A DNA stretch of 64,000 nt from Acidimicrobiaceae bacterium (GTDB taxonomy: Bacteria; Actinomycetota; Acidimicrobiia; Acidimicrobiales; RAAP-2): the NCBI GenBank assembly GCA_027315045.1, contig DAHUZS010000114.1:34033-98032 (forward strand), read 5' to 3'. The translations under genes and the position numbers were made by a program. This document shows, piece after piece, positions 28,116-36,920 of this stretch; position 1 is the first letter of the stretch, and every line of letters starts with the position of its first letter. The notes beneath the pieces are model-generated. The model did not search any database, was not told where the DNA came from, and worked only from the letters and a program-made list of their open reading frames with translations.

Positions 28116-28675
28116 TGGCCGTCTCCACCAACGACTTGAAGAACGGGATGACCCTGGACCTGCCCGAGGGGCTGTTCAGCGTTGTCGAGTTCCAGCACGT
28201 GAAGCCGGGCAAGGGGGGCGCCTTCGTCCGGACCAAGCTGAAGAACGTGCGCACCGGGGCGGTGCTCGACCGCACCTGGCGGGCCGACGAGAAGCTCGAG
28301 CAGGCGATCATCGACAAGCGGGACATGCAGTTCCTCTACCGGGACGGCACCGACTACGTCTTCATGGACACCACCAGCTACGAGCAGCTGAACGTGAGCG
28401 CCGAGGCGCTCGGGACGGCCGCCCGGTACCTGAAGGAGTCCGATACCACCAACCTCGCCCTCTACGACGGCGAGATCGTGGGGGTCGACCTGCCGGCTGC
28501 GGTCGAGCTGACCGTCACCGAGACCGAGCCGGGGATCCAGGGCGACCGGGTCTCGGGGGCCCGCAAGCCGGCCACCCTCCAGACCGGCCTGGTCATCCAG
28601 GTCCCGTTGTTCGTCAACCCCGGCGACCTGGTGAAGGTCGACACCCGCTCGGGTGAGTATCTGACCCGGGCCTGA
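28115..28675 (+). CDS. efp: Elongation factor P
   Basis: A 186-residue translation factor that relieves ribosome stalling at polyproline. It has three beta-barrel domains: the N-terminal KOW-like domain with [17 protein letters not shown], the central [17 protein letters not shown] and the C-terminal [17 protein letters not shown]. The loop lysine equivalent to E. coli Lys34 is in PGKG near residue 33. No modification enzyme gene (epmA, earP, ymfI) is nearby. The ATG shares a base with the pepP stop. Confidence 0.97.
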   Translation: MAVSTNDLKNGMTLDLPEGLFSVVEFQHVKPGKGGAFVRTKLKNVRTGAVLDRTWRADEKLEQAIIDKRDMQFLYRDGTDYVFMDTTSYEQLNVSAEALGTAARYLKESDTTNLALYDGEIVGVDLPAAVELTVTETEPGIQGDRVSGARKPATLQTGLVIQVPLFVNPGDLVKVDTRSGEYLTRA

Positions 28676-28680
28676 GCCCG

Positions 28681-29106
28681 GTGCCCGGCGCGACCCGGCA
28701 CCAGGCGCGCGAGCGCGCGCTCATGCTCCTCTACGAGGCCGAGATGAAAGGGGAGCCACCCGGGGCGGTGGTGGCCGCGCTGGCCGTCCCCCCCGACCCC
28801 TACTGCGCCACCCTCGTCGCGGCGGTGGAGCGGCACCGCGACGAGGCCGACGCCCTGGTGGCCGGGGCCGCGATCGGCTGGGCGCCCGACCGCATGGCCG
28901 TCGTCGACCGGCTGGTGCTGCGCCTGGGCACCGCCGAGCTCCTGGAACCCGGTGGCCCACCACCGGCAGTGGTCATCGATGAGGCGGTCGAGCTGGCCAA
29001 GGTGTACTCGACCGAGGCGTCGGGGGCCTTCGTGAACGGCATCCTGTCCACCATCGCGAAGGCCCTGGCCAGACGGGCTGTCGGGGGAGGACCGATCCCC
29101 GGCTGA
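28681..29106 (+). CDS. nusB: Transcription antitermination factor NusB
   Basis: A 141-residue all-helical protein with RHQARERALMLLYEAEMKG at the N-terminus and AVVIDEAVELAKVYSTEASGAFVNGILSTI-type motifs at the C-terminus. NusB binds boxA with NusE (S10) in rRNA antitermination. It follows efp by five bases and ends the aro-efp block, an order common in Firmicutes and Actinobacteria. The start is GTG. Confidence 0.94.
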   Translation: MPGATRHQARERALMLLYEAEMKGEPPGAVVAALAVPPDPYCATLVAAVERHRDEADALVAGAAIGWAPDRMAVVDRLVLRLGTAELLEPGGPPPAVVIDEAVELAKVYSTEASGAFVNGILSTIAKALARRAVGGGPIPG

Positions 29107-29121
29107 CCGGGGCCCCGTCGG

Positions 29122-29127
29122 TAGATT
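29122..29127 (+). promoter_or_regulatory. -10 element (TAGATT) upstream of the GGDEF gene
   Basis: TAGATT is followed by six bases and a GTG at 29134, the leaderless spacing. That GTG opens a 21-codon frame, not the GGDEF gene itself. Confidence 0.5.
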
Positions 29128-29133
29128 TGGCCG

Positions 29134-29199
29134 GTGCGACGCGCGGCCAAGGGCCGGTCGACCTCGTCCGCTCGCGGGGATCAGGGGATGACGCGGTGA
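29134..29199 (+). CDS. Possible 21-residue leaderless leader peptide upstream of the GGDEF gene
   Basis: From the GTG at 29134 a short frame encodes MRRAAKGRSTSSARGDQG followed by MTR, and its TGA overlaps the GGDEF start as GTGA. Position relative to TAGATT matches leaderless genes in this window. The peptide is basic. If translated, ribosomes ending here could reinitiate on the GGDEF gene. It may be a chance frame, because AGGGG also provides a Shine-Dalgarno for the GGDEF start. Confidence 0.35.
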   Translation: MRRAAKGRSTSSARGDQGMTR

Positions 29200-30611
29200 C
29201 CGCCGCGCTTCACGCAGCGTGGTCGGTCACCGACGAGGCGGCCAACGTGGGTGCCCGCCTGTCCCGGGTGCTCACCGCCGCCGACGACGACGAGGCGTTG
29301 GCCCAGGCCGCCGTGACCTGCCTCGAGATCCTGGCGGCCTTCGTCGAGGCCGACCGGGCCCTGGTCGGGATGTTCGACGAACACGAGCAGGTGACCGAGA
29401 GGTTCTCCTGGAGCCGCCCCGGCGTTCAGGCTCGGGAGATCCCGATCGGCGCCGGTGTCGACGAGTTCGCCGGCGCCTCGATGGGGTTCCTGCGGATCGG
29501 CCGCGCCGTCGCGATCGGCAACTCCGCCGCCATCGAGCTCAGCCTGACCGAACGCCAGACGGCCGAGCGCACCGGGGAGATGCCGGCTGCCGCCATGCTC
29601 ATCCCGGTCCTCGTCGCCGGGGATCTCGCCGGGGTGCTGGTGCTGGAGTCGACCGAGGCCACGAGGACCTGGACCCGCCAGTTCGTGGCCGAGGTCGAGA
29701 CCTGCGCCGAGCTCGTGGTCCGGATGCTCGGGCGCACCCGCGAGCGCCAGGCGCTGGCCGTTGCCAACGCCCGGGCCCGCCGCATCGCCGACCATCTGCC
29801 CGACGGGCTGGCCATGCTCACCCCCGAGGGGGCGATCGCCTGGGTCTCGCCGTCGTTCTCGGCCATGACCGGGCGTCTGGCCAAGGAGCTCGAGCGGCTC
29901 CCCCTCTCCGAGCTGGTCTCGCCGCCGGACCGGGGTCAGCTGCTCGAGTGCCTCGCCTCACTCGACCCCGGCCTCGACGCACAGTGCACCCTGCGTCTCA
30001 CCGACCCGACGGGCCAGTGGCGCTGGTCCGAGCTCTCACTTCGGCTGGCCTCGGAGCCCGGGGTGCCCGACGAGGTGGTGGTGACGGTGCGCGACACCCA
30101 CGATCGGCACCTGCGCGAGCTGCGGCTGGTGGCCGAGAGCGACCTGGACCCGCTGACCCGGGTGGCGAACCGGTGGGCGTTCGGCCGGTTCGTCGACGAG
30201 CTGGCCTCCGCCCGGTCCTTGGTCATGGTGGCCTTCTGCGACATCGACGACTTCAAGCGCACCAACGACGAGCTGGGCCATGGGGCCGGCGACGAGGTCC
30301 TCGCCCAGGTGGCCACGGCCATCTCGCGCGCCGTGCGCTCGCGCGACATGGTGGCTCGGATCGGCGGCGACGAGTTCGTCGTCATCCTGGTGGATCCGGG
30401 CGACAAGGCCGCCATGCTCGGCGATCGCCTGGTGCGGGGGGTCCGGAACGCCTCGGCCGGTGGCCGCTTAGTCTCGGTCTCGGTCGGGGTGTGCGGCCCG
30501 GGACCCTCGGCGCTGGCCCGGAGCATGGTGCGACGGGCGGACGAGGCCATGTACCAGGCCAAGAACGCCGGAAAGGACGGCTGGGTCCGCGGCGAGTTGC
30601 CGGCTGGATGA
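29196..30611 (+). CDS. Diguanylate cyclase with GAF and PAS domains
   Basis: A 471-residue cytosolic protein. Residues about 15-175 look like a GAF domain, about 180-300 a PAS domain (RIADHLPDGLAMLTPEGAIAWVS and FSAMTGRL), and from about 310 a GGDEF domain. The active motif is intact: RIGGDEFVVI with GGDEF at residues 390-394, and an inhibitory I-site RSRD five residues before it at 381-384. It should make cyclic di-GMP with product feedback. The GTG at 29196 is preceded by AGGGG; a TTG at 29127 would overlap the -10 and is rejected. Confidence 0.88.
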   Translation: MTAALHAAWSVTDEAANVGARLSRVLTAADDDEALAQAAVTCLEILAAFVEADRALVGMFDEHEQVTERFSWSRPGVQAREIPIGAGVDEFAGASMGFLRIGRAVAIGNSAAIELSLTERQTAERTGEMPAAAMLIPVLVAGDLAGVLVLESTEATRTWTRQFVAEVETCAELVVRMLGRTRERQALAVANARARRIADHLPDGLAMLTPEGAIAWVSPSFSAMTGRLAKELERLPLSELVSPPDRGQLLECLASLDPGLDAQCTLRLTDPTGQWRWSELSLRLASEPGVPDEVVVTVRDTHDRHLRELRLVAESDLDPLTRVANRWAFGRFVDELASARSLVMVAFCDIDDFKRTNDELGHGAGDEVLAQVATAISRAVRSRDMVARIGGDEFVVILVDPGDKAAMLGDRLVRGVRNASAGGRLVSVSVGVCGPGPSALARSMVRRADEAMYQAKNAGKDGWVRGELPAG

Positions 30612-30663
30612 GCTGGCTGCTCTCGACGTCCGAAGTTCCCGCTTGGCTATGGTGATCGCCGCG

Positions 30664-31878
30664 GTGGCCGAGCCCGAACCCACGATCGACATCCCCCTGG
30701 GCGCTTCGGGCGTGCTTCCCCGCCGGCTCCTCCGCCAGGCCATCGACGCCGGGGTGGTTGGAGCGGACGACGAGATCCCGGTGGCCAACGTCCAGCCGGC
30801 CAGCTTGGACCTGCGGCTCGGACCGGTCGCCTATCGCATGCGCTGCAGCTTCCTCCCCGGCGCAGACACGGTCGAGCGCAAGCTCCGGGACCACGTGCTC
30901 GACGAGCTGGACCTGCGCGGCGAGGGGGCGTTGCTCGAGACCAACCGACCGTACCTCGTGGCCCTGCGCGAACGGCTGGCGCTGCCCGGGGCCGTGCGGG
31001 CCAAAGCCAACCCCAAGAGCTCGACCGGCCGGGTGGACGTGTTCACCCGGGTGATCACCGACCACGGCACCCGTTTCGACGAGATCGCCCCCGGCTACCA
31101 CGGCCCCCTCTACCTCGAGGTGGTGCCGCTGTCCTTCGCCATCGGGGTGCGCGAGGGGCTGAGCCTCAACCAGCTCCGCCTCTCGGTGGGGCGGAGCACC
31201 CTCAGCGACGACGAGGTGCGGGCGTTCCACCAAGAGACCCACCATCTCTTGCTGCGCGACGGGGTCCCGGTGCCGGCCGACCAGCTGGCCCTGGCCGACG
31301 GGCTGTTCCTCGGCCTGGACCTCCGGGGCGACGCCGAGGGTCGGGTCGGCTACCAGGCCCGGGAGAACGCGCCCCGGCTCAACCTCACCGCCGGTGTCCC
31401 GATCGACCCCGCGCCGTACTTCGAACCGGTGCGCCGGGAGGGCGGCAACCGGATCATCCTCGCCCCCCAGCGTTTCTATCTGCTCATGTCGGACGAGGCG
31501 GTGTCCATCCCGCCCGAGCTCGCCTCGGAGATGACCGCATACGACCCGACGAGCGGCGAGCTGCGCACCCACTACGCCGGGTTCTTCGACCCCGGCTTCG
31601 GCTTCGATGCCGGCCCCGACGACGGCTCGAGGGCCGCGCTCGAAGTGCGAGCGCACGACGTGCCGTTCATGATCGAGCACGGTCAGCGGGTCTGCAAGCT
31701 CACCTTCGACAAGATGCTCGAGCCGCCCGACGTCCTCTACGGCTCGGCGATGGGCTCGAGCTACCAGCACCAGGAGGAGACCCTGGGCAAGTACTTCCGG
31801 CGGGGCACCCGGCGCGCCGGGCCGGCGAAGGAGGCCGGCGACGGCCAACAGCGGCTCCCGCTCGGCGCCGAGGCCTGA
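30664..31878 (+). CDS. dcd: Two-domain 2'-deoxycytidine 5'-triphosphate deaminase
   Basis: The protein (404 residues from this start) matches the long Dcd family in which two dUTPase-like domains are fused. Visible are NVQPASLDLRLG, the first active-site-like AKANPKSSTGRVDVFTRV, the mid-linker VGYQARENAPRL, LLMSDEAVSIPPELASEM, the second AGFFDPGFGFD and PFMIEHGQRVCKLTFDKM. It converts dCTP to dUTP for thymidylate synthesis. This long form is best known from alphaproteobacteria. I chose the GTG at 30664, ten bases after TATGGT; an ATG at 30649 is an alternative that would overlap that hexamer. Confidence 0.85.
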   Translation: MAEPEPTIDIPLGASGVLPRRLLRQAIDAGVVGADDEIPVANVQPASLDLRLGPVAYRMRCSFLPGADTVERKLRDHVLDELDLRGEGALLETNRPYLVALRERLALPGAVRAKANPKSSTGRVDVFTRVITDHGTRFDEIAPGYHGPLYLEVVPLSFAIGVREGLSLNQLRLSVGRSTLSDDEVRAFHQETHHLLLRDGVPVPADQLALADGLFLGLDLRGDAEGRVGYQARENAPRLNLTAGVPIDPAPYFEPVRREGGNRIILAPQRFYLLMSDEAVSIPPELASEMTAYDPTSGELRTHYAGFFDPGFGFDAGPDDGSRAALEVRAHDVPFMIEHGQRVCKLTFDKMLEPPDVLYGSAMGSSYQHQEETLGKYFRRGTRRAGPAKEAGDGQQRLPLGAEA

Positions 31879-31890
31879 AGGCCGGGCGAC

Positions 31891-32854
31891 TCAGCGCGAC
31901 GCCAGGGCGTCCAGCGCCACCATGGCCGCACCCCTCGCCCCGGCCAGGTCGAGGTCGGGGACGAGGGCGAAGACCACCTGGGCCGCCTGCTCCTCGCGCC
32001 GCACCGTGGTCCGGCGGACCCGCCCGCGGAACCACGGCGCGAACGCTGCGTCGGTCTCGACCACGCCGCCGCCGAGGAACTAGGCGTCGGGGTCGAGCAC
32101 GTTGGTCACGATGGTGAGCAGGCGGCCGATGGCGCCCGCCTGCTGGTCGAAGATCGCCCGGGCGAGCGGGTCGCCGGACTCGGCGAAGGAGCGCATCTGG
32201 ACGCCAGCCTCGGCGACGGACCGCGCGGCCAGCTCGTGGTCGGGATGGCGCGACAGCCAGTAGGGGACCAGGTTGTGCTCGAGGCCGTGCAGCGAGGCGA
32301 TGCTCTCAGCGTCGCCTTCGAAGCCGCAGTTGCACACCGGGGTGGGCTGGTCCGGCTTGAGCAGGCCCCGGGTCGGGATGTGCACGTGGCCGAGCTCACC
32401 GGCCTCACCCCGTCCGCCCAAAAGGAGGGACCCGGACTCGACGATGCCCCCGCCGAGGCCGGTCCCCACGATGACCGACACCGATGAGCGGGCCGGGCTC
32501 TCCTTGCCGAAGTGGACCCGGCGCGTCGTACAGGGCCGCGGCGTTGGCGTCGTTGCAGTAGGTGACCGGGATCGTTAGGCGGTCCTCGAGCCGCCCCCGC
32601 AAATCGAAGTCGCGCCAGCCCGGGTGCTCGAAGTTCGTCGAGCCCTTGGGGGAGAAGGCGCCGAGGAGACCGAGCACGTCGTCGAGGGTGTGCTCCAAGG
32701 CAGAGAGACCGGCCTCGGGACCCTCGCGCACCCGGCTCGGGCGCTCGAGCATTCGGGTGACGAGGAACCGTCCGTCGAGGTCGAGCGCAGTGGCGTTGTT
32801 CGTGGTGGCACCGTTGTCGATGCCGACCACCACCGAGCCGCGAGATCCGCTCAC
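31891..32854 (-). pseudogene. ROK family sugar kinase-like gene, broken by a frameshift and an amber codon
   Basis: The minus strand encodes a ROK-type kinase in pieces. The first piece starts VVVGIDNGATTNNATALD (phosphate-binding) and runs to CNDANAAALYD. About 32520-32524 an extra base, or a two-base loss, shifts the frame. Reading on in the next frame gives VHFGKESPARSSVSVIVGTGLGGGIV in short segments, then CNCGFEGDAESIAS, where the usual zinc-site GC is GD. A TAG at 32082-32080 interrupts NVLDPDA just before FLGGGVVET. The remainder runs to a TGA at 31891. Two independent lesions make it non-functional unless both are sequence errors. Confidence 0.8.
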
Positions 32855-32985
32855 CTGTGGGCCTCGGTGCCGTTCCTAGCACCGCTGGCGCCGGGTCGGC
32901 GCCCCCGGCCGAGCGGCAGCGGGGGGGCTGGTTGGGGCATGCTCACCGTGAGCCGGCGGCCGGGCCGGCGAAGGCGGGGCGGACG

Positions 32986-33888
32986 ATGAAGCTGGCGGTC
33001 CGGGTGGTCGACGAGCTGCGGGTACGTCCCGCCCACGCGGCCGACCTGGCCCGGCGCAGCACGAGTTCGCTCGAGGTCGACTGGCTCGGCCGGTCAGGCG
33101 GGCGGCGCAAGGACGTGGCCGAGCAGGACCTCGATGCCTACCGGGCCGAGCTCGCCGCGGCCCAGGAGCTCCTGTACGCGTCGAACGCCTGGGCCCTGCT
33201 CGTGATCCTCCAGGGTCTCGACGCCGCGGGCAAAGACGGCACCATCGCCCACGTGCTCACCGGGGTCAATCCCCAGGGCTGCTCGGTCGTCTCCTTCAAG
33301 CAGCCGAGCACCGAGGAGCTGGCCCACGACTTCTTCTGGCGCTGCGTGAAGGAGCTGCCCCGGCGGGGACGGATCGGCATCTTCAACCGGTCCTATTACG
33401 AGGAGGTCCTGGTGGCCCGGGTCCATCCCGAGGTGCTGGCGGCCCAGCACCTGCCGGACGGGCCTTCGGGCGAGGAGCTGTGGCGGGACCGCTTCGCTGC
33501 CATCAACGCCTTCGAGCGGCACCTGGTGGCGAACGGGACCCGGGTGGTCAAGATCTTCCTCCACGTCTCAAAGGACGAGCAGCGCCGCCGCTTCCTCCAG
33601 CGGCTGGAGGACCCCGACAAGCACTGGAAGTTCTCGGCTGCCGATGTGGCCGAGCGCCGCTACTTCGACGACTACCGGGCCGCCTACGAGGAGGCACTCA
33701 GCGCGACCTCGACCGAGTGGGCGCCCTGGTACGTGGTGCCGGCCGACCACAAGTACGCGATGCGCGCGCTGGTCGGGGGGATCCTCGTGCACGAGGTCGA
33801 CGCGCTCGACCTCGCGATGCCGGTCCTCGACCAGGCCGAGCTGGCCGAGGTGGCGTCGGCCCGGCGGGCCCTCCTCGAAGAGCCCTGA
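32986..33888 (+). CDS. ppk2: Polyphosphate kinase 2 family protein
   Basis: A 300-residue P-loop phosphotransferase. Walker A is GLDAAGKDGTIAH, followed by GVNPQGCSVVSFKQP, Walker B-like GRIGIFNRSYYEEVL and the lid DPDKHWKFSAADVAERRYF. These are the PPK2 hallmarks. The family uses polyphosphate to phosphorylate nucleotides; by its motifs it looks closer to the AMP/ADP-using classes II/III than class I, but this needs activity data. The ATG at 32986 gives MKLAVRVVDEL. It is divergent from the broken ROK gene. Confidence 0.92.
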   Translation: MKLAVRVVDELRVRPAHAADLARRSTSSLEVDWLGRSGGRRKDVAEQDLDAYRAELAAAQELLYASNAWALLVILQGLDAAGKDGTIAHVLTGVNPQGCSVVSFKQPSTEELAHDFFWRCVKELPRRGRIGIFNRSYYEEVLVARVHPEVLAAQHLPDGPSGEELWRDRFAAINAFERHLVANGTRVVKIFLHVSKDEQRRRFLQRLEDPDKHWKFSAADVAERRYFDDYRAAYEEALSATSTEWAPWYVVPADHKYAMRALVGGILVHEVDALDLAMPVLDQAELAEVASARRALLEEP

Positions 33889-33944
33889 GGCGCCGTCGTC
33901 TGACTCGGCGTCCGAAGGCGGTCGCGCCGCCAGCGCGCTTGCGA

Positions 33945-33950
33945 TATCGT
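33945..33950 (+). promoter_or_regulatory. -10 element (TATCGT) of the pyr operon
   Basis: TATCGT lies 51 nt before the pyrR start. Transcription from about 33957 gives a leader of about 45 nt that contains the PyrR hairpin and the Shine-Dalgarno. No clear -35. Confidence 0.5.
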
Positions 33951-33967
33951 GGCCATCCGACCGTCAA

Positions 33968-33987
33968 GCGGGTCCTGTGAGGCCCGT
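33968..33987 (+). promoter_or_regulatory. PyrR-binding RNA hairpin in the pyrR leader
   Basis: The leader forms a stem, GCGGG pairing with CCCGT, around the loop TCCTGTGAGG. Positions 33972-33984 read GTCCTGTGAGGCC, which fits the described PyrR binding consensus ARUCCNGNGAGGYU at all but one or two positions. It ends four bases before GGGAGGAG, the pyrR ribosome binding site. PyrR bound with UMP here would block translation, as known in mycobacteria, rather than act through an attenuator; no terminator hairpin is visible. Confidence 0.65.
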
Positions 33988-34001
33988 ACGGGAGGAGATC
34001 G

Positions 34002-34571
34002 ATGGCCGAACGCGAGCGCAGCCACACCCGCCCGCTTGGCGGCCGTTTCGTTCCCACCGCCCAGGTGATGAGCGCGCTCGACGTGCAGCGGGCGCTGGTC
34101 CGGATGGCCCACGAGGTGGCCGAGCGCAACGGGGGGCTGGACGGGGTGGTCCTGGTCGGCCTGCAGACCGGCGGGGTGTGGCTGGCCGAGCGGATCGCCG
34201 AGGTCCTGGCCGAGACCGAGGGCGAGGAGGTGCCGGTGGGCACGCTCGACGTCGCCTTCTACCGCGACGACATCGGCTTGCGGCCGGTCCTCCCCGAGGC
34301 CGCCACCGAGATCCCGCTCGACCTCACCGGCCGGGTGGTGGTGGTGGTGGACGACGTCCTGTTCACCGGCCGGACGGTGCGGGCGGCGCTGAACGCCCTC
34401 TCTGACTTCGGCCGGGCCCGGGCGGTGCAGCTGGCGGTCATGGTCGACCGGGGCCACCGCGAGCTGCCCATCCGCCCCGACTACGTCGGCAAGAACCTGC
34501 CGACCCGGCGCGACGAGATGGTCGACGTGTCCGAGGACGGGGTGGCCATCGGGACCCTGGTGGCCAGGTGA
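34002..34571 (+). CDS. pyrR: Pyrimidine operon regulator / uracil phosphoribosyltransferase PyrR
   Basis: A 189-residue type I phosphoribosyltransferase. The PRPP-binding motif is [19 protein letters not shown]; other conserved parts are [21 protein letters not shown] and [19 protein letters not shown]. PyrR senses UMP and PRPP and binds pyr mRNA. It is first in pyrR-pyrB-pyrC-carA-carB-pyrD-pyrF and its leader carries the matching RNA site. Start ATG at 34002 has a strong GGGAGGAG seven bases upstream. The stop overlaps pyrB. Confidence 0.96.
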   Translation: MAERERSHTRPLGGRFVPTAQVMSALDVQRALVRMAHEVAERNGGLDGVVLVGLQTGGVWLAERIAEVLAETEGEEVPVGTLDVAFYRDDIGLRPVLPEAATEIPLDLTGRVVVVVDDVLFTGRTVRAALNALSDFGRARAVQLAVMVDRGHRELPIRPDYVGKNLPTRRDEMVDVSEDGVAIGTLVAR

Positions 34572-35605
34572 GTGCCATCAGCGAGGCCGACGCCGGGCCC
34601 ACCCATCCCGACCAAGGGGTCGGCCCCCACCTCATCTCGATCGCCGATCTCGGGGCATCGGGCATCGCCGAGGTCCTCCGGGTGGCCGAGGCCTTCGCCG
34701 AGGTGGAGCGGCGCTCGATCCCCAAGGTCCCCACCCTGCGGGGCAAGGTCGTCGCCACCTTGTTCTTCGAGGAGTCGACGAGGACCAGGCTCAGCTTCGA
34801 GACCGCGGCCAAGCGCCTCTCGGCCGACGTCCTGTCCCTCGCGGTGGCCAGCTCGTCGGTGCAGAAGGGCGAGTCGCTGCGCGACACCGTCGAGACGGTG
34901 GAGGCCATGGGCATCGACGCCATCGTCCTGCGCCACCGCGCCTCGGGGGCCCCGGCCCAGGTGGCCCGGTGGGTGCGGCGGGCCCGGGTGCTCAACGCCG
35001 GGGACGGCTGGCACGAGCACCCGACCCAGGCGCTCGTCGACTGCTTCACGGTGCGCCAGGTCCTGGCCGAGGCGGCCGGTGTGGCCCCGGCCTCCCTCGG
35101 GGTCTCGTGCTTCGCCGGACTGAAGGTGCTGATCGTGGGGGACGTCCGGCACAGCCGGGTGGCCCGCTCCGAGATCCTCGCCTACCGTGCCCTCGGGGCC
35201 GAGGTCGCCCTGTGCGGGCCGCCCAGCTTGCTGCCGAGCGACCTCACCGGCTGGGGGGTCTCGGTCGAGGCCGACCTCGACGACGCGCTCGGCGGCGCCG
35301 ACGTCGTCTCGCTCCTCCGCCTCCAGGCGGAGCGGGGGAGCGGGACCCATGTGCCCTCGCTGCGCGAGTACACGGCCGGCTGGGGCCTGAGCGCGGTGCG
35401 GATGGCCCGGCTAGCCCCTCAGGCCATCGTGACCCACCCCGGCCCGATGGTGCGGGGGGTCGAGATCGCCTCGGACGTCGCCGAGCTGCCCTCGGTGGTG
35501 GTGACGAGGCAGGTGACCAACGGGGTGGCCGTGCGGATGGCCGTCCTCTTCCTCCTGCTCGGCTCGGAGGTGGCCCTCGAGGGGTTGGGGGGCGACCGTG
35601 GCTGA
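34568..35605 (+). CDS. pyrB: Aspartate carbamoyltransferase catalytic subunit
   Basis: A 345-residue enzyme that makes carbamoyl aspartate. The carbamoyl phosphate site is [13 protein letters not shown], then [14 protein letters not shown], the [10 protein letters not shown] loop and the aspartate-site region THPGPMVRG. No pyrI regulatory gene is present, as usual in Gram-positives, where pyrC can be its partner. GTG start in a GTGA overlap with pyrR. About 20 extra N-terminal residues precede the conserved ISIADL. Confidence 0.96.
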   Translation: MSAISEADAGPTHPDQGVGPHLISIADLGASGIAEVLRVAEAFAEVERRSIPKVPTLRGKVVATLFFEESTRTRLSFETAAKRLSADVLSLAVASSSVQKGESLRDTVETVEAMGIDAIVLRHRASGAPAQVARWVRRARVLNAGDGWHEHPTQALVDCFTVRQVLAEAAGVAPASLGVSCFAGLKVLIVGDVRHSRVARSEILAYRALGAEVALCGPPSLLPSDLTGWGVSVEADLDDALGGADVVSLLRLQAERGSGTHVPSLREYTAGWGLSAVRMARLAPQAIVTHPGPMVRGVEIASDVAELPSVVVTRQVTNGVAVRMAVLFLLLGSEVALEGLGGDRG

Positions 35606-36920
35606 GGGCGCCCCGAGCGTGGTGGTGCGGGGCGGCAAGGTCGTCTCGGGCGGGCGGGCCCGCCGGGCCGACGTGGCCCTCGAGGGCGGGGTCGTCGCCG
35701 CCGTGGGGCCGGACCTGGCGGTGCCGCCGGGGGCGGTGGTGCTCGACGCCGGGGGCTGCCTGGTGAGCGCGGGGCTGGTCGACATCCACGCCCACCTGCG
35801 CGAGCCGGGCGCCGAGGAGGCCGAGACGGTGGCCAGTGCCTGCCGGGCCGCCGCCCTGGGCGGGTTCACTGCGGTGGTCGCCATGCCCAACACCGACCCG
35901 CCGATCGACTCGGCGTCGGTGGTCGCCGACGTGCGCGCGCTGGCCGCCGGCGCGCCGTGCGAGGTGCTGGTGGCCGGGGCGATCACCCTCGGGCGCAAGG
36001 GGGAGCGGCTGGCCCCGCTGCGCGAGCTGGCCATGCTCGGGGTGCGGCTGTTCACCGACGACGGCACCGGGGTCCAAGACGGGGGTCTTTTGCTCCGGGC
36101 GCTCGAGTACGCGCAGGGGCTCGGGGTGGTGCTGGCCGAGCACTGCGAGGACGCCTCGCTGTCGGCCGGGGGGTGCATGCACGAGGGGGCGTGGTCGAGC
36201 CTCCTCGGCCTCCCGGGGATCCCGGCGGCGGCCGAGGAGGCGATGCTCGCCCGGGACTTGGCACTCGTGGCCCAGACCGGCGCGCCGATGCACTTCTTGC
36301 ACCTCTCGACGGCCGGCTCGGTCGAGTTGTTCGCGGCGGCCCGGGCCCGGGGCCTGCCGGTCACGGCCGAGGTCACCCCCCACCACCTGGCGCTCAGCGA
36401 CGCGGCGGTCGCCGGCTACGACCCGGTGTTCAAGGTCAACCCCCCGCTGCGCCCCGAGGCCGACGTCGAGGCGCTGCGCCGGGCGGTCGCCGCCGGGACG
36501 CTCGACGCCATCGCCACCGACCACGCCCCCCACCCACCCGAGGCCAAGGACCTACCCTTCGACCAGGCCCCCCCGGGGATGCTCGGCTTGGAGACGGCGC
36601 TTGCCGTGTCGGTCAACGCCCTGTCGGGCTACTGCTCGGCGGAACGGGTCCTGGCGAAGATGACGGCGGCCCCGGCCGCCATCGCCGGCGTCTCGGTGGC
36701 CGGGCGTCCGGCCGCCTCGGCCCAGGGAGGACCGGTCGTGGCCGGTGCGGCCGCGCACCTGTGCGTGTTCGACCCCGCGGCCAGCTGGACGGTCGACCCC
36801 GCCTCGCTGGCCAGCCGGAGCGCCAACACCCCGTTCGCCCGGACCACGCTGGTGGGCCGGGTCCGTCACACCGTCTTCGCCGGCACCCCGGTGGTGGTGG
36901 ACGCGGAGCTCGTGTGCTGA
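35598..36920 (+). CDS. pyrC: Dihydroorotase
   Basis: A 440-residue class I dihydroorotase of the amidohydrolase superfamily. Metal-binding [10 protein letters not shown] is near residue 58, followed by [39 protein letters not shown] and the catalytic aspartate in [12 protein letters not shown]. It closes carbamoyl aspartate to dihydroorotate. The GTG start overlaps pyrB by eight bases. The carboxylated lysine of some class I enzymes is not obvious here. Confidence 0.95.
   Translation: MAEGAPSVVVRGGKVVSGGRARRADVALEGGVVAAVGPDLAVPPGAVVLDAGGCLVSAGLVDIHAHLREPGAEEAETVASACRAAALGGFTAVVAMPNTDPPIDSASVVADVRALAAGAPCEVLVAGAITLGRKGERLAPLRELAMLGVRLFTDDGTGVQDGGLLLRALEYAQGLGVVLAEHCEDASLSAGGCMHEGAWSSLLGLPGIPAAAEEAMLARDLALVAQTGAPMHFLHLSTAGSVELFAAARARGLPVTAEVTPHHLALSDAAVAGYDPVFKVNPPLRPEADVEALRRAVAAGTLDAIATDHAPHPPEAKDLPFDQAPPGMLGLETALAVSVNALSGYCSAERVLAKMTAAPAAIAGVSVAGRPAASAQGGPVVAGAAAHLCVFDPAASWTVDPASLASRSANTPFARTTLVGRVRHTVFAGTPVVVDAELVC

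Noticed and set aside
29127..29129. TTG at 29127 as start of the GGDEF protein
   Set aside because: It overlaps the putative -10 TAGATT, and a GTG at 29196 with AGGGG upstream fits better.
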